A stretch of DNA of 12,965 nt from JBDKTK01 sp039680225 (GCA_039680225.1 JBDKTK010000166.1:1-12965), one strand, 5' to 3'; positions 1 through 6,374 are shown, numbered from the stretch's first letter. Numbers and translations are program-made. Notes: generated by a model not told the origin, from the sequence alone.

Positions 1-247
1 TCTGGAGATGGCCGATGAGGTGCCAGGGCAGGCCCCGGCCCATCTTTTCGATCTTGCGCCGGGCTTCCTGGACGTAGTTCTCTCCGATTATGTCTATTCC
101 GGCCCGGATCGCTTCCATGATCCTGTCGTCGTCGACGGTCTTGGTCACACCCATGAGCTTGATTTCAGACGGGTTGCGGCCGGCCCGCAGCGCGGCTGCG
201 GCGATCTTCTCTTTAACTTCCCTGATATTTTCGGCTACGTCGCTCAT
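1..247 (-). CDS. yggS: YggS/PLPBP-family pyridoxal phosphate homeostasis protein, partial (3' part beyond left edge)
   Basis: Only the first 82 codons are inside the window. The translation from the ATG at 247 reads as the N-terminal part of the fold-type III PLP-binding YggS/PROSC family. It has the VTK motif, whose lysine (K36) is the family's PLP-binding residue, then GENYVQE (55-61) and the start of the IGHLQ motif (78-82). Family members bind PLP without a known enzymatic reaction and buffer cellular PLP and amino/keto-acid balance. The start lies 6 nt after the maf stop and has no clear Shine-Dalgarno sequence, so translation is probably coupled to maf. The other nearby ATG (255) stops after two codons. 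Family assignment is firm from the motifs; the exact physiological role is known only from homologues. Confidence 0.88.
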   Translation of the reverse strand, partial: MSDVAENIREVKEKIAAAALRAGRNPSEIKLMGVTKTVDDDRIMEAIRAGIDIIGENYVQEARRKIEKMGRGLPWHLIGHLQ

Positions 248-253
248 GGCATT

Positions 254-838
254 TCAACAGAGTTTCATTGCGCCTGTCCTGCGCAGCGCTTCAACCACTT
301 CTGACAGGGGCAGGCCGATCACATTTGTGTGGGACCCGCAGACTTCCTTGATGAAAGCGGCCGCCTTGCCCTGGACAGCATAGGCTCCCGCCTTGTCGTA
401 AGGCTCCCCCGTCCCGAGATACCACTGCAGTTCGTCTTCATCCAGCCGGTTGAAAGTCACCCTGGACTCCACGGCTTCGGAATACTCTACCGCCGCGCGC
501 CTGCACACCAATGCAAAGCCTGTGATGACGACATGCTCGCGCCCGCTGAGCTTGAGCAGCATATCCCGTGCATCCTCTTTTCCGTCCGGTTTGCCCAAAA
601 CCTCACCATCGACAACAACAATAGTGTCTGCCCCCAAGACCCACAGGCCGGGGTGCTTGACGGCAACATCCCGGGCCTTCTCCAGGGAGAGCCTCAGCGC
701 ATGCTCTCGCGCAGATTCGCCCGGCCGACAGGATTCATCTATGCCGCTCGGTTCGATTATGAGGTCAATTCCCAGCATCTCCAGCAACTCCTGCCTGCGG
801 GGAGAAGCGGAAGCGAGCACAAGTTTTTTGTTATTCAT
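254..838 (-). CDS. maf: Maf-family nucleoside triphosphate pyrophosphatase (dTTP/UTP type)
   Basis: The 194-residue protein has the usual Maf length and motifs: SASPRR at 10-15 (phosphate-binding loop), GADT at 69-72 with the metal/catalytic Asp71, and DKAGAYAVQG at 148-157. The last motif matches the YhdE-like subgroup that hydrolyses dTTP, UTP and modified pyrimidine nucleotides to the monophosphate plus pyrophosphate. The likely role is cytosolic cleansing of non-canonical nucleotides; an older literature calls the family septum-formation inhibitors. The start at 838 follows a GGGGGA ribosome-binding site (848-843). It is the first gene of a minus-strand unit with the yggS-type gene 6 nt downstream. 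A candidate promoter lies at 856-884. Substrate preference is inferred from motif class only. Confidence 0.93.
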   Translation of the reverse strand: MNNKKLVLASASPRRQELLEMLGIDLIIEPSGIDESCRPGESAREHALRLSLEKARDVAVKHPGLWVLGADTIVVVDGEVLGKPDGKEDARDMLLKLSGREHVVITGFALVCRRAAVEYSEAVESRVTFNRLDEDELQWYLGTGEPYDKAGAYAVQGKAAAFIKEVCGSHTNVIGLPLSEVVEALRRTGAMKLC

Positions 839-855
839 TATTTCCCCCAGCGGGC

Positions 856-884
856 AAATTATCGAAATGGTCCGGACCTGTCAA
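856..884 (-). promoter_or_regulatory. Candidate sigma70-type promoter for maf-yggS
   Basis: On the minus strand a perfect TTGACA (884-879) is followed after 17 nt by TAATTT (861-856), a weak -10. The predicted start would lie about 10-15 nt before the maf ATG. The spacer contains the perfect 10-bp palindrome GGTCCGGACC (869-878), which could be an operator. Confidence 0.5.
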
Positions 885-921
885 GTTTTTGAAACCTGCA
901 CCGGACTGATTGGGTCGGGTC

Positions 922-949
922 TTGACAAGAAAAAGACCGTACTTAAATT
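922..949 (+). promoter_or_regulatory. Candidate promoter of the hsp20 operon
   Basis: TTGACA (922-927), a 16-nt spacer and TAAATT (944-949) precede the first hsp20 gene by about 35 nt. The spacer and flank are A/T-rich. No CIRCE inverted repeat and no E. coli-like sigma32 -10 (CCCCATNT) is seen, so heat control, if present, is not by an obvious known element. Confidence 0.5.
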
Positions 950-970
950 TTTTTCAGACAAAAAAAATCG

Positions 971-978
971 AAAGGAGG
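971..978 (+). promoter_or_regulatory. Ribosome-binding site that decides the hsp20-1 start
   Basis: AAAGGAGG ends 1 nt before the ATG at 980 but 7 nt before the ATG at 986. Only the second spacing is normal, so translation most likely begins at 986. Confidence 0.8.
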
Positions 979-985
979 AATGGTT

Positions 986-1429
986 ATGTGGTGGCCTGAA
1001 ATCGGCAGAATAACCAGGGCATGGGACCCCATGAGGGATATGCACCGCCTTCACGAAGAGATGAACCGCCTCTTTTCCAGGGTGTCTGTTCCCTATGCCC
1101 AAAACTTCCCGGCAATCAACATCTGGGCCGGAGACGACAAACTGGTCGTGACATCGGAAATCCCCGGAGTGGATGCGAAGGATATCGATGTAACGGTGGT
1201 CGGCGACGTACTGACCTTGAGCGGTTCAAGGAACCCGGAGGAACTCGGCAATGACGAGGGATATCACCGGCAGGAAAGGGCGCACGGCAGCTTTTCCAGG
1301 ACAGTCAAGCTTCCTTTCAGGGTGGACTCGACCGCAGTCGAAGCCGCTTATGATAAAGGGATTCTCATTTTGACACTGCCCCGCCCGGAAGAGGACAAGC
1401 CCAAAAAAATCGAGATCAAATCTCAATAG
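986..1429 (+). CDS. Small heat-shock protein, Hsp20/alpha-crystallin family (first of three)
   Basis: The 147-residue protein has the small heat-shock protein layout. Residues 1-37 form a short N-terminal arm with the WDPMRDM and EMNRLF motifs typical of bacterial class A Hsp20. The alpha-crystallin domain spans about 42-135 (PAINIW at its start, AYDKGILILTLP near its end), and the C-terminal tail holds an I-x-I anchor (IEI). Such proteins form oligomers and hold unfolding clients for DnaK/DnaJ/ClpB without using ATP. An ATG two codons upstream (980) is too close to the ribosome-binding site at 971-978, so 986 was chosen. It is the first gene of a three-gene plus-strand unit; the next gene starts 12 nt after its stop. 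Assignment is firm, client range unknown. Confidence 0.94.
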   Translation: MWWPEIGRITRAWDPMRDMHRLHEEMNRLFSRVSVPYAQNFPAINIWAGDDKLVVTSEIPGVDAKDIDVTVVGDVLTLSGSRNPEELGNDEGYHRQERAHGSFSRTVKLPFRVDSTAVEAAYDKGILILTLPRPEEDKPKKIEIKSQ

Positions 1430-1441
1430 GGGGGTGAGATC

Positions 1442-1843
1442 ATGGAAGATATAAAAAAAGTACAAACTCAACAGGCTCCAACTGCGGCTGAACCTGAGCA
1501 GACCAGGAACAGGAGAATATATTCTCCCCGGGTCGACATATTTGAAAAGGAAGGCGCCATCGTGCTCAAGGCCGATATGCCGGGCACTGACGAAAAGAAC
1601 ATAAACATTTCCCTGGAAAAAAATATTTTGACAATTACCGGGGAAGTCGACGTGGAACACCGGACGGATTTACGGCTCGGGTACGCGGAATACGGAGTCG
1701 GAGATTACAGCCGCTCTTTTTCCGTCCCGGACGACATCGACCGGAACAGGATTGAAGCAACGGTAAAAAACGGCGTGCTGCGCCTGGTCCTGCCGAAAGC
1801 CGAACCCGAAAAGGCCAGGCGGATCGAAATAAAAGCAGCTTGA
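1442..1843 (+). CDS. Small heat-shock protein, Hsp20 family, with a short Gln/Pro-rich N-terminus (second of three)
   Basis: The 133-residue protein is the shortest of the trio. The first 24 residues are polar (VQTQQAPTAAEPEQT) and lack the hydrophobic WDP/EMNRLF arm seen in the two neighbours. The alpha-crystallin domain begins at about 28 (YSPRVDIFEKEGAIVLKADMPG) and ends with the conserved NGVLRLVLPK, followed by an I-x-I anchor (IEI) near the C-terminus. A GGGGGTGA ribosome-binding site (1429-1436), which overlaps the preceding stop, lies 5 nt before the ATG. In this family the N-terminal arm drives oligomer packing and client binding, so this paralogue may form smaller oligomers or act mainly as a hetero-oligomer partner of its neighbours; that is inference. 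Confidence 0.94.
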   Translation: MEDIKKVQTQQAPTAAEPEQTRNRRIYSPRVDIFEKEGAIVLKADMPGTDEKNINISLEKNILTITGEVDVEHRTDLRLGYAEYGVGDYSRSFSVPDDIDRNRIEATVKNGVLRLVLPKAEPEKARRIEIKAA

Positions 1844-1859
1844 GAGAGGAGGAATAATT

Positions 1860-2333
1860 ATGTCGATTAGAGATTTGACAACACGGGTCAGGGATGAATT
1901 CTTTCCCCGGACTGCCGACCCGGTGCAGTCATTTCAAAGGGAAATGAACAGGCTTTTCCAGGATTTCTTTGAAGTTGCCCCGTTCGGCGGGAGGGATTCC
2001 GGCATCTACCCTGAAATCGATGTAAAGGAGACTGATAAGGAAATCAAGGTGTCGGCCGAGGTCCCGGGCCTTGAGGAAAAAGATGTGGAAGTGCTCCTTT
2101 CCTCAGACTCCCTGACCATTAAAGGCGAAAAGAAACAGGAAAAAGAGGAGAGGGGCCAGAGCTATTACCGTTCGGAACGGCGCTACGGCTCTTTCAGCAG
2201 GGTGATCCCGCTGGCCTCCGATATAGAGGCGGACAAGGCCGAGGCCAGGTTCAAGAACGGGGTCCTGTACATAACGATCCCGAAAACTGAAAAGGCGAAG
2301 GCAGATGTAAAAAAGATTCCGATTAAAACTTGA
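1860..2333 (+). CDS. Small heat-shock protein, Hsp20 family (third of three)
   Basis: This is the longest paralogue, at 157 residues. The N-terminal arm (1-46) carries DPVQSFQREMNRLFQDFF, the classic bacterial Hsp20 arm motif. The alpha-crystallin domain spans about 49-142 (IYPEIDVKETDKEIKVSAEVPG at its start, FKNGVLYITIPK at its end), and the tail ends with an I-x-I anchor (IPI). A strong GAGGAGG ribosome-binding site (1846-1852) sits 7 nt before the ATG and 2 nt after the preceding stop. It is the last gene of the unit, with the bidirectional terminator at 2339-2372 just downstream. It resembles the first paralogue in layout more than the second. Confidence 0.95.
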   Translation: MSIRDLTTRVRDEFFPRTADPVQSFQREMNRLFQDFFEVAPFGGRDSGIYPEIDVKETDKEIKVSAEVPGLEEKDVEVLLSSDSLTIKGEKKQEKEERGQSYYRSERRYGSFSRVIPLASDIEADKAEARFKNGVLYITIPKTEKAKADVKKIPIKT

Positions 2334-2338
2334 GTATG

Positions 2339-2372
2339 AAAAAAAACCCCGCTCGAACGAGCGGGGTTTTTT
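2339..2372. terminator. Bidirectional intrinsic terminator between hsp20 operon and Fe-S gene
   Basis: An 8-bp stem CCCCGCTC (2347-2354) / GAGCGGGG (2359-2366) closes a GAAC loop. It is preceded by eight A (2339-2346) and followed by six T (2367-2372), so a U-tract follows the hairpin on both strands. It separates two convergent transcription units. Confidence 0.93.
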
Positions 2373-2390
2373 GTTTTGGGGAAGTTCTGG

Positions 2391-3374
2391 TCAAGCGGCA
2401 ATGGCCCTGCAGCACAGCTCGCTGATAAAAAGGGGCTCAATGCCGTTGTCCCGGCAGAGTTTGCGCAAATTCAGATAGCACATGGGGCAGAGGAACACCA
2501 TGGCGTCCGCTCCGAACTTCTTCGCATCATCGATATTCCAGTTCTTCACCTTCACCGCCATGTCCTTATCCCTCGCCATCAAAGGCGCGCCGCAGCATAA
2601 CCCGTTCAGGCGGTCGTAATGGCGCGGGACGCGCTCCACTCCCAGGACGTCCAAAAGCAGATCGAGATACTTGTCTTTCCCGGCCGTGTAGCGCGATGCG
2701 CATGGAGCCTGGTAGGCGATCTTGAGGGACAGCTTCTGCACATCCTGCCTTGCCAAAAGTTCCTTGTACAAAAATTCAAAAAGGTGAACGGGACGGAAAG
2801 GCACTTCTATCCCGAATTCGTCCGCCAGCGTGGTGAGCATGGTGTAACAGTCGTCATGGAAGCAGACGATCTCCTCCGCCTTGAGGGCGGCGAGCTTTTC
2901 CACGTACTTTTTCGCCTGAGCCTTGAGCAGGCTCGGCTTTCCGAGATGCACATAGCCGACCGTGCAGAAATAGTCCGCCCCCTCTATAGTTGTGAGCCCC
3001 TTGAATAAGGGATTTCCCAGCTGCTCGCGGACCATATCGCCGACAATGCAAAGATTCATGACGGGCCTGCCCGGTTCGCCTTGCTTTATCACCGTGGGCA
3101 GGTTGTGAAGTTTGGAAAAGTTTTCAAGCGCGACGGCAGGAATCCCGAGGTCTCCGGTCTGTTCCTGACGGTCATTAAGAAGATCAAAAGGGTTTGCCCC
3201 GGTCGGACAGGCCTGGTTGCATGCGGCGCATGTAACGCAGGACTTGACAACGGGAGGGTTCCCGCCTGCCACAAGGGACTTCATTTCCGCTACTGCTCTG
3301 TCGTGGTCGTACTTTACGTATGGACAGAATTCCAGACATTTACCACAGAAATCGCATTTCTCACTGTGAAACAT
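2391..3374 (-). CDS. (Fe-S)-binding protein with two 4Fe-4S sites and a CCG (heterodisulfide-reductase-like) domain
   Basis: The 327-residue soluble protein begins with two ferredoxin motifs of the form CxxCxxCxxxCP (C7/10/13/17 and C46/49/52/56). These are followed by a CCG-type cysteine-rich region. The C-terminal copy is intact: C225, C260-C261-G262, C296 and C299, i.e. C-x34-CCG-x33-CxxC, close to the signature that binds the non-cubane cluster in HdrB/HdrD. An N-terminal half-copy looks degenerate (C109, C137, C171, C176; no CCG). The layout resembles HdrD, GlpC and GlcF-like Fe-S subunits, which pass electrons between an oxidoreductase and quinone or a disulfide. No flavin partner gene is adjacent, so the redox couple is unknown. 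The start at 3374 has an AAGGAGG ribosome-binding site (3385-3379) 4 nt away. The gene converges on the hsp20 operon. Confidence 0.88.
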   Translation of the reverse strand: MFHSEKCDFCGKCLEFCPYVKYDHDRAVAEMKSLVAGGNPPVVKSCVTCAACNQACPTGANPFDLLNDRQEQTGDLGIPAVALENFSKLHNLPTVIKQGEPGRPVMNLCIVGDMVREQLGNPLFKGLTTIEGADYFCTVGYVHLGKPSLLKAQAKKYVEKLAALKAEEIVCFHDDCYTMLTTLADEFGIEVPFRPVHLFEFLYKELLARQDVQKLSLKIAYQAPCASRYTAGKDKYLDLLLDVLGVERVPRHYDRLNGLCCGAPLMARDKDMAVKVKNWNIDDAKKFGADAMVFLCPMCYLNLRKLCRDNGIEPLFISELCCRAIAA

Positions 3375-3439
3375 ACAACCTCCTTATATTTTGAACGGCG
3401 GAGGCAACTGGCAAAAAATCTAAATTCCATCAAGGCGGC

Positions 3440-3509
3440 GGTTGCCCAGCCGTGTTTGTTCCCCGGTGTCGGGAATCCGGCAACCTGCCGGAATGAAAGC
3501 GACCCGGGG
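3440..3509 (-). other. Structured leader / long composite hairpin upstream of the Fe-S gene
   Basis: On the minus strand an outer stem CCCCGGGTCG (3509-3500) pairs with CGACACCGGGG (3471-3461), with one bulged A. It encloses an inner stem TCCGGCA/TGCCGGA (3492-3476) with a 3-nt loop. A further segment, GGCAACC (3446-3440), is complementary to GGTTGCC inside the inner stem (3485-3479), so an alternative pairing is possible. No U-tract follows, so it is not an intrinsic terminator. It may be a regulatory leader of the Fe-S gene, a dnaJ 3' stabiliser, or a dispersed palindromic repeat. Confidence 0.5.
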
Positions 3510-3516
3510 CTGCGGA

Positions 3517-3545
3517 ATCCTGCCAGACATGTAGATTTCTGTCAA
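3517..3545 (-). promoter_or_regulatory. Weak candidate promoter for the Fe-S gene
   Basis: A perfect TTGACA (3545-3540) is followed after 17 nt by CAGGAT (3522-3517), a poor -10. If used, the transcript would carry a leader of about 135 nt containing the composite hairpin at 3461-3509. Confidence 0.3.
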
Positions 3546-3583
3546 GGGGAATAAAGGAGAGAATGCAAATTTTATGACCAGGT

Positions 3584-4645
3584 TCAGTGGGTTTTTTCGC
3601 CGCTTGATTTGGCGAATTCCCGCAGGAGTTCTTCCTGTTTCTTGTTGAGGTTGGTGGGAATTTTGACCAGGACCTGGACAATCTGGTCGCCGCGCCCGTA
3701 GCCGCGCAGGTGAGGTATTCCTTTTCCTTTCAGGCGGAAGGTCTTCCCGTTCTGGGTGCCTTTGGGGATTTTGAGTTTGTCCTGTCCCTCGAGGGTTTGG
3801 ATATCTATCGTGCCTCCCAGTGCGGCCTGGGTTATGGATATGGGAATCTGACAATACACGTCGCTGCCGTCCCGCTGGAAGAAATCGTGGGCCTCCGCAT
3901 GGATGAAAATGTAAAGGTCCCCGCTGGGGCCGCCAAGTTTCCCCTCTTCGCCCTCGTTTCGCAGGCGAAGACGGGTCCCGTCTTCCACCCCGGGGGGTAT
4001 CTTGACCTGGACGGTCTTTTCCACCTGCACCCTTCCGGTCCCCCGGCAACTATGGCAGGGCGATTTGATGATCCGCCCCTCGCCCCGGCACTGGGGGCAT
4101 GTGGCGCTGATGCTGAAGAAACCGCTCGTCTGGGTCACCTGGCCGGTTCCCCGGCAGCGCGGACAGGTCTCCGGGTATGTCCCCGGCTCCGCACCCGAAC
4201 CGTTGCAGACTTTGCAATTCTCGAGTTTGGTGATGATTATCTCCCGATTTACGCCGAAAGCGGCCTCTTCGAAAGAGATCTTCAGGTCATACCGGAGGTC
4301 GGCGCCGGGCCTCTCGGCGGGAGAACTCCTCCTGCGCCCCGAAAAGCCGAAAACGTCCTCGAAGATATCCCCGAAGCTGGAGAAAATGTCCTCAAAACCG
4401 GTAAACCCGCGGAAACCGGTGCTGCTGAGGCCCTCATGGCCGTAACGGTCAAACAGCTCGCGCTTTTGAGGGTCTCTCAAGACCTCATAGGCCTCGGCGG
4501 CTTCCTTGAACTTTTCCTCTGATTCGCGGTCGCCGGGGTTCCTGTCGGGGTGATAGCTCATGGCGAGCTTCCGGTAGGCCCTCTTTATATCATCGTCCGA
4601 AGCGCTTCTCGCGACTCCGAGCACCTCGTAATAATCGCGTTTCAT
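3584..4645 (-). CDS. dnaJ: Chaperone protein DnaJ (type I, Hsp40)
   Basis: From the ATG at 4645 the protein has 353 residues and full type I architecture. There is a J domain (about 2-68, HPD at 32-34), a Gly/Phe-rich linker (about 70-105) and a zinc-binding domain with all four CxxCxGxG repeats (C144/147, C161/164, C183/186, C197/200). The C-terminal client-binding domains run from about 207 to the end. DnaJ delivers unfolded proteins to DnaK and stimulates its ATPase; dnaK and grpE are not in this window. An in-frame GTG at 4675 would add 10 residues and has a better-spaced AAGAAG site (4688-4683), whereas the ATG gives the usual family N-terminus (KRDYYEVLGV); the start is therefore uncertain. 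A candidate promoter lies at 4733-4760. Confidence 0.96.
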   Translation of the reverse strand: MKRDYYEVLGVARSASDDDIKRAYRKLAMSYHPDRNPGDRESEEKFKEAAEAYEVLRDPQKRELFDRYGHEGLSSTGFRGFTGFEDIFSSFGDIFEDVFGFSGRRRSSPAERPGADLRYDLKISFEEAAFGVNREIIITKLENCKVCNGSGAEPGTYPETCPRCRGTGQVTQTSGFFSISATCPQCRGEGRIIKSPCHSCRGTGRVQVEKTVQVKIPPGVEDGTRLRLRNEGEEGKLGGPSGDLYIFIHAEAHDFFQRDGSDVYCQIPISITQAALGGTIDIQTLEGQDKLKIPKGTQNGKTFRLKGKGIPHLRGYGRGDQIVQVLVKIPTNLNKKQEELLREFAKSSGEKTH

Positions 4646-4732
4646 ATTACGGGATTGTCTTCTGATGTTTTCCACTTTTTATCTTCTTGAATCTGGGTAA
4701 ACCCGAACAGCCTCTTTCAGGCACACTAAGTT

Positions 4733-4760
4733 AAATTAACAACCATTCGTCTGTTGTCAA
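4733..4760 (-). promoter_or_regulatory. Candidate promoter of dnaJ
   Basis: TTGACA (4760-4755), a 16-nt spacer and TAATTT (4738-4733) lie in the purC-dnaJ gap. An 11-bp palindrome, GTTAAATTAAC (4730-4740), covers the -10 and could bind a regulator. No CIRCE element is present. Confidence 0.5.
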
Positions 4761-4767
4761 GCCGCCG

Positions 4768-5649
4768 TCAGCCGGTCAGTTTTTTCAGAGCTTCCCTGTA
4801 TTTTTTACCTGTCTGTTCAATAATTTCCTCGGGCAGGTGCGGAGCGGGCGGCTTCTGGTCCCACTTGATGGACAGCAGGTAGTCCCTTAAAAACTGCTTG
4901 TCGAAGCTTTTCTGGGCGCGCCCTTCCGCGAAATCATCCGCGGGCCAGAACCTGGAACTGTCGGGGGTAAGCAGTTCGTCTATAAGAAGGATTCCCTGCT
5001 CGCCCATTCCGAATTCCATTTTGGTGTCCGCGATGATGATCCCCTTCTTCCGGGCATCGTCCGCGGCGCGGCTGTAAACGCGGATCGAGATGTCGATGAT
5101 TTTCGCGGCCAGTTCCTTCCCGATCAGGTCTTCCATCTCCGCCCTGGTCATGGGGAGGTCGTGCGCCCCGTCGGAAGCTTTCGTCGTGGGGGTGAAGACC
5201 GGCTCCGCGAGCTTCGCGGATTCTTTTAAACCGGCGGGGAGCCTGATGCCGGATACCGGCTTGCCGGCGAGATAATCCTTCCATCCCGAACCGCTCAGGT
5301 AACCGCGGACGATGCATTCCACCGGCAGGGTCCTGGCCTTCCTGACCAGCATGCTCCTGCCTTCCAGGACGTCTGCATAGGGCCGGCACTGTTCCGGGAA
5401 GTCCCCGACATTGATCGATATCAGGTGATTGGGGACAATATCCTCCATCTTTTTGAACCAGAAAGCGGAAAGGCCTGTCAGGATTTTCCCCTTTCCGGGT
5501 ATAGGGTCCGGCATCACTACGTCGAAAGCGGAAATCCTGTCCGTTGCCACAATCAGGAGTTCCCCGTCCAGGTCATAGTTGTCCCTCACCTTTCCGCGGC
5601 CGGAAAGCTTCAATCCCGCAAAATCGGTTTTAATAAGCCCTGTTTGCAT
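4768..5649 (-). CDS. purC: Phosphoribosylaminoimidazole-succinocarboxamide synthase (SAICAR synthetase)
   Basis: The 293-residue enzyme catalyses the ATP-dependent joining of CAIR and aspartate to give SAICAR in de novo purine synthesis. The sequence shows the N-terminal GRGKVRDNYDL nucleotide-binding segment (17-27), the first family signature LPVECIVRGYLSGSG (108-122), the second signature IADTKMEFG (206-214) and the following LIDELLTPDSSRFW (222-235). The length fits the longer bacterial form of about 290-300 residues rather than the 237-residue E. coli form. Reading could start at a TTG at 5655, but the GGAG site (5661-5658) is only 2 nt from it and 8 nt from the ATG at 5649, so 5649 was chosen. 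It follows the MBL-fold gene by 27 nt and is probably co-transcribed with it. Confidence 0.96.
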   Translation of the reverse strand: MQTGLIKTDFAGLKLSGRGKVRDNYDLDGELLIVATDRISAFDVVMPDPIPGKGKILTGLSAFWFKKMEDIVPNHLISINVGDFPEQCRPYADVLEGRSMLVRKARTLPVECIVRGYLSGSGWKDYLAGKPVSGIRLPAGLKESAKLAEPVFTPTTKASDGAHDLPMTRAEMEDLIGKELAAKIIDISIRVYSRAADDARKKGIIIADTKMEFGMGEQGILLIDELLTPDSSRFWPADDFAEGRAQKSFDKQFLRDYLLSIKWDQKPPAPHLPEEIIEQTGKKYREALKKLTG

Positions 5650-5657
5650 TTTCAAAT

Positions 5658-5661
5658 CTCC
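5658..5661 (-). promoter_or_regulatory. Ribosome-binding site that decides the purC start
   Basis: GGAG on the minus strand is 8 nt from the ATG at 5649 but only 2 nt from the in-frame TTG at 5655, favouring the ATG. Confidence 0.75.
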
Positions 5662-5676
5662 GTAATTGTCTGCGCA

Positions 5677-6306
5677 TTAGCGAAGGAAGGCGTTCATTTT
5701 CTTTTCTTTTCCGATTGTGGAAGTCCTGGTGGAGCCGTAATTGTGGCCCGGCAGGACCATTGTCTCATCGGGCAGGCAAAGGAGTTTCTCCTGGATGGAT
5801 TTCAACAGGACGCGCCAGGACCCTCCCGGCAGGTCCGTCCTGCCCACGCCGCCCACAAACAGTGTATCGCCGGTAATAACATGGCCGTCAACAAAGAGGC
5901 ACATACCGCCCGGAGTATGGCCGGGAGTGTGGAGGACCTTGAGATTGACATTTCCCACCTGGATTGTATCGCCGTCTTTGACCGTCCTGTCGGCCGGCGG
6001 CGAGGGCTTGGCCCCGAACATCCTCAACACCATCCCCGGCGTGGATGTCAGCATCCCTGCATCTTCGCTATGCACGATGATTTCGGCATTTGTCCTGTTC
6101 TTCATATCGGCATTTCCGGATATATGGTCGACATGCCCGTGCGTGTTGACTATATAGCGGATATTAATTTTGTTAGCCTTTGCTTCCGCAATAATCTGGT
6201 CAATTCCCGCTGCGGGGTCCACAACCAGTCCTTCACCCGTTTCCGGGCACCCGATCAGGTAGGCAAAAACCGCCATGCCGCCTACCTGCATCTGTTTTAA
6301 AAACAT
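5677..6306 (-). CDS. MBL-fold metallo-hydrolase (glyoxalase II-like)
   Basis: The 209-residue protein contains the complete dinuclear metal site of the metallo-beta-lactamase fold: THGHVDH (H56, H58, D60, H61), H130 in HTPGHT, D147 in TGDTLF and H188 in PGHNYG. The order and spacing match the glyoxalase II-like/YcbL group, including VGRTDLPGGSW (153-163) and a terminal TSTIGKE. That group hydrolyses thioesters such as S-lactoylglutathione or acts on related small substrates; the C-terminal glutathione-binding domain of true GloB is missing, so the substrate is not known. The start at 6306 has GGAGG (6318-6314) at 7-nt spacing. purC follows 27 nt downstream on the same strand; a functional link with purine synthesis is not implied by the sequence. 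Confidence 0.9.
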   Translation of the reverse strand: MFLKQMQVGGMAVFAYLIGCPETGEGLVVDPAAGIDQIIAEAKANKINIRYIVNTHGHVDHISGNADMKNRTNAEIIVHSEDAGMLTSTPGMVLRMFGAKPSPPADRTVKDGDTIQVGNVNLKVLHTPGHTPGGMCLFVDGHVITGDTLFVGGVGRTDLPGGSWRVLLKSIQEKLLCLPDETMVLPGHNYGSTRTSTIGKEKKMNAFLR

Positions 6307-6337
6307 TTCATTGCCTCCGGGGTGTCACCTGGTAATT

Positions 6338-6362
6338 AAAAAGGGCTTGAATATCAAGCCCT
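6338..6362 (-). terminator. Intrinsic terminator after rsmB, inside the upstream region of the MBL-purC unit
   Basis: On the minus strand a 9-bp stem AGGGCTTGA (6362-6354) / TCAAGCCCT (6350-6342) with a 3-nt loop is followed by a T-run (TTTT, 6341-6338). It lies 62 nt past the rsmB stop and 32 nt before the MBL start, so it closes the priA-fmt-rsmB unit. It would also lie in the leader of any transcript starting at 6375-6403. Confidence 0.85.
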
Positions 6363-6374
6363 GGAAAGCTTGGT

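Noticed and set aside
839..985. CIRCE or sigma32 element before the hsp20 operon
   Set aside because: Neither the CIRCE inverted repeat nor a CCCCATNT-type -10 is present; only sigma70-like boxes are seen.
980..985. First in-frame ATG of hsp20-1 as the start
   Set aside because: Only 1 nt separates it from the AAAGGAGG site, whereas the second ATG has a normal 7-nt spacing.
3511..3526. sigma54-like CTGGCAGGATTCCGCA on the minus strand
   Set aside because: The GG and GC elements are one base too close and the -12 box reads CCGC rather than TTGC.
3420..3530. 36-codon minus-strand frame in the dnaJ/Fe-S gap
   Set aside because: No Shine-Dalgarno sequence before its ATG, no recognisable product, and it coincides with the long hairpin, whose composition explains it.
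3710..4522. 270-codon open frame on the plus strand opposite dnaJ
   Set aside because: Antisense to dnaJ; the open length follows from its Gly/Arg/Cys-rich coding strand. No family motifs.
5425..6300. 291-codon open frame on the plus strand across the purC/MBL junction
   Set aside because: It runs antisense to two well-supported genes and through their junction, and shows no recognisable domain.
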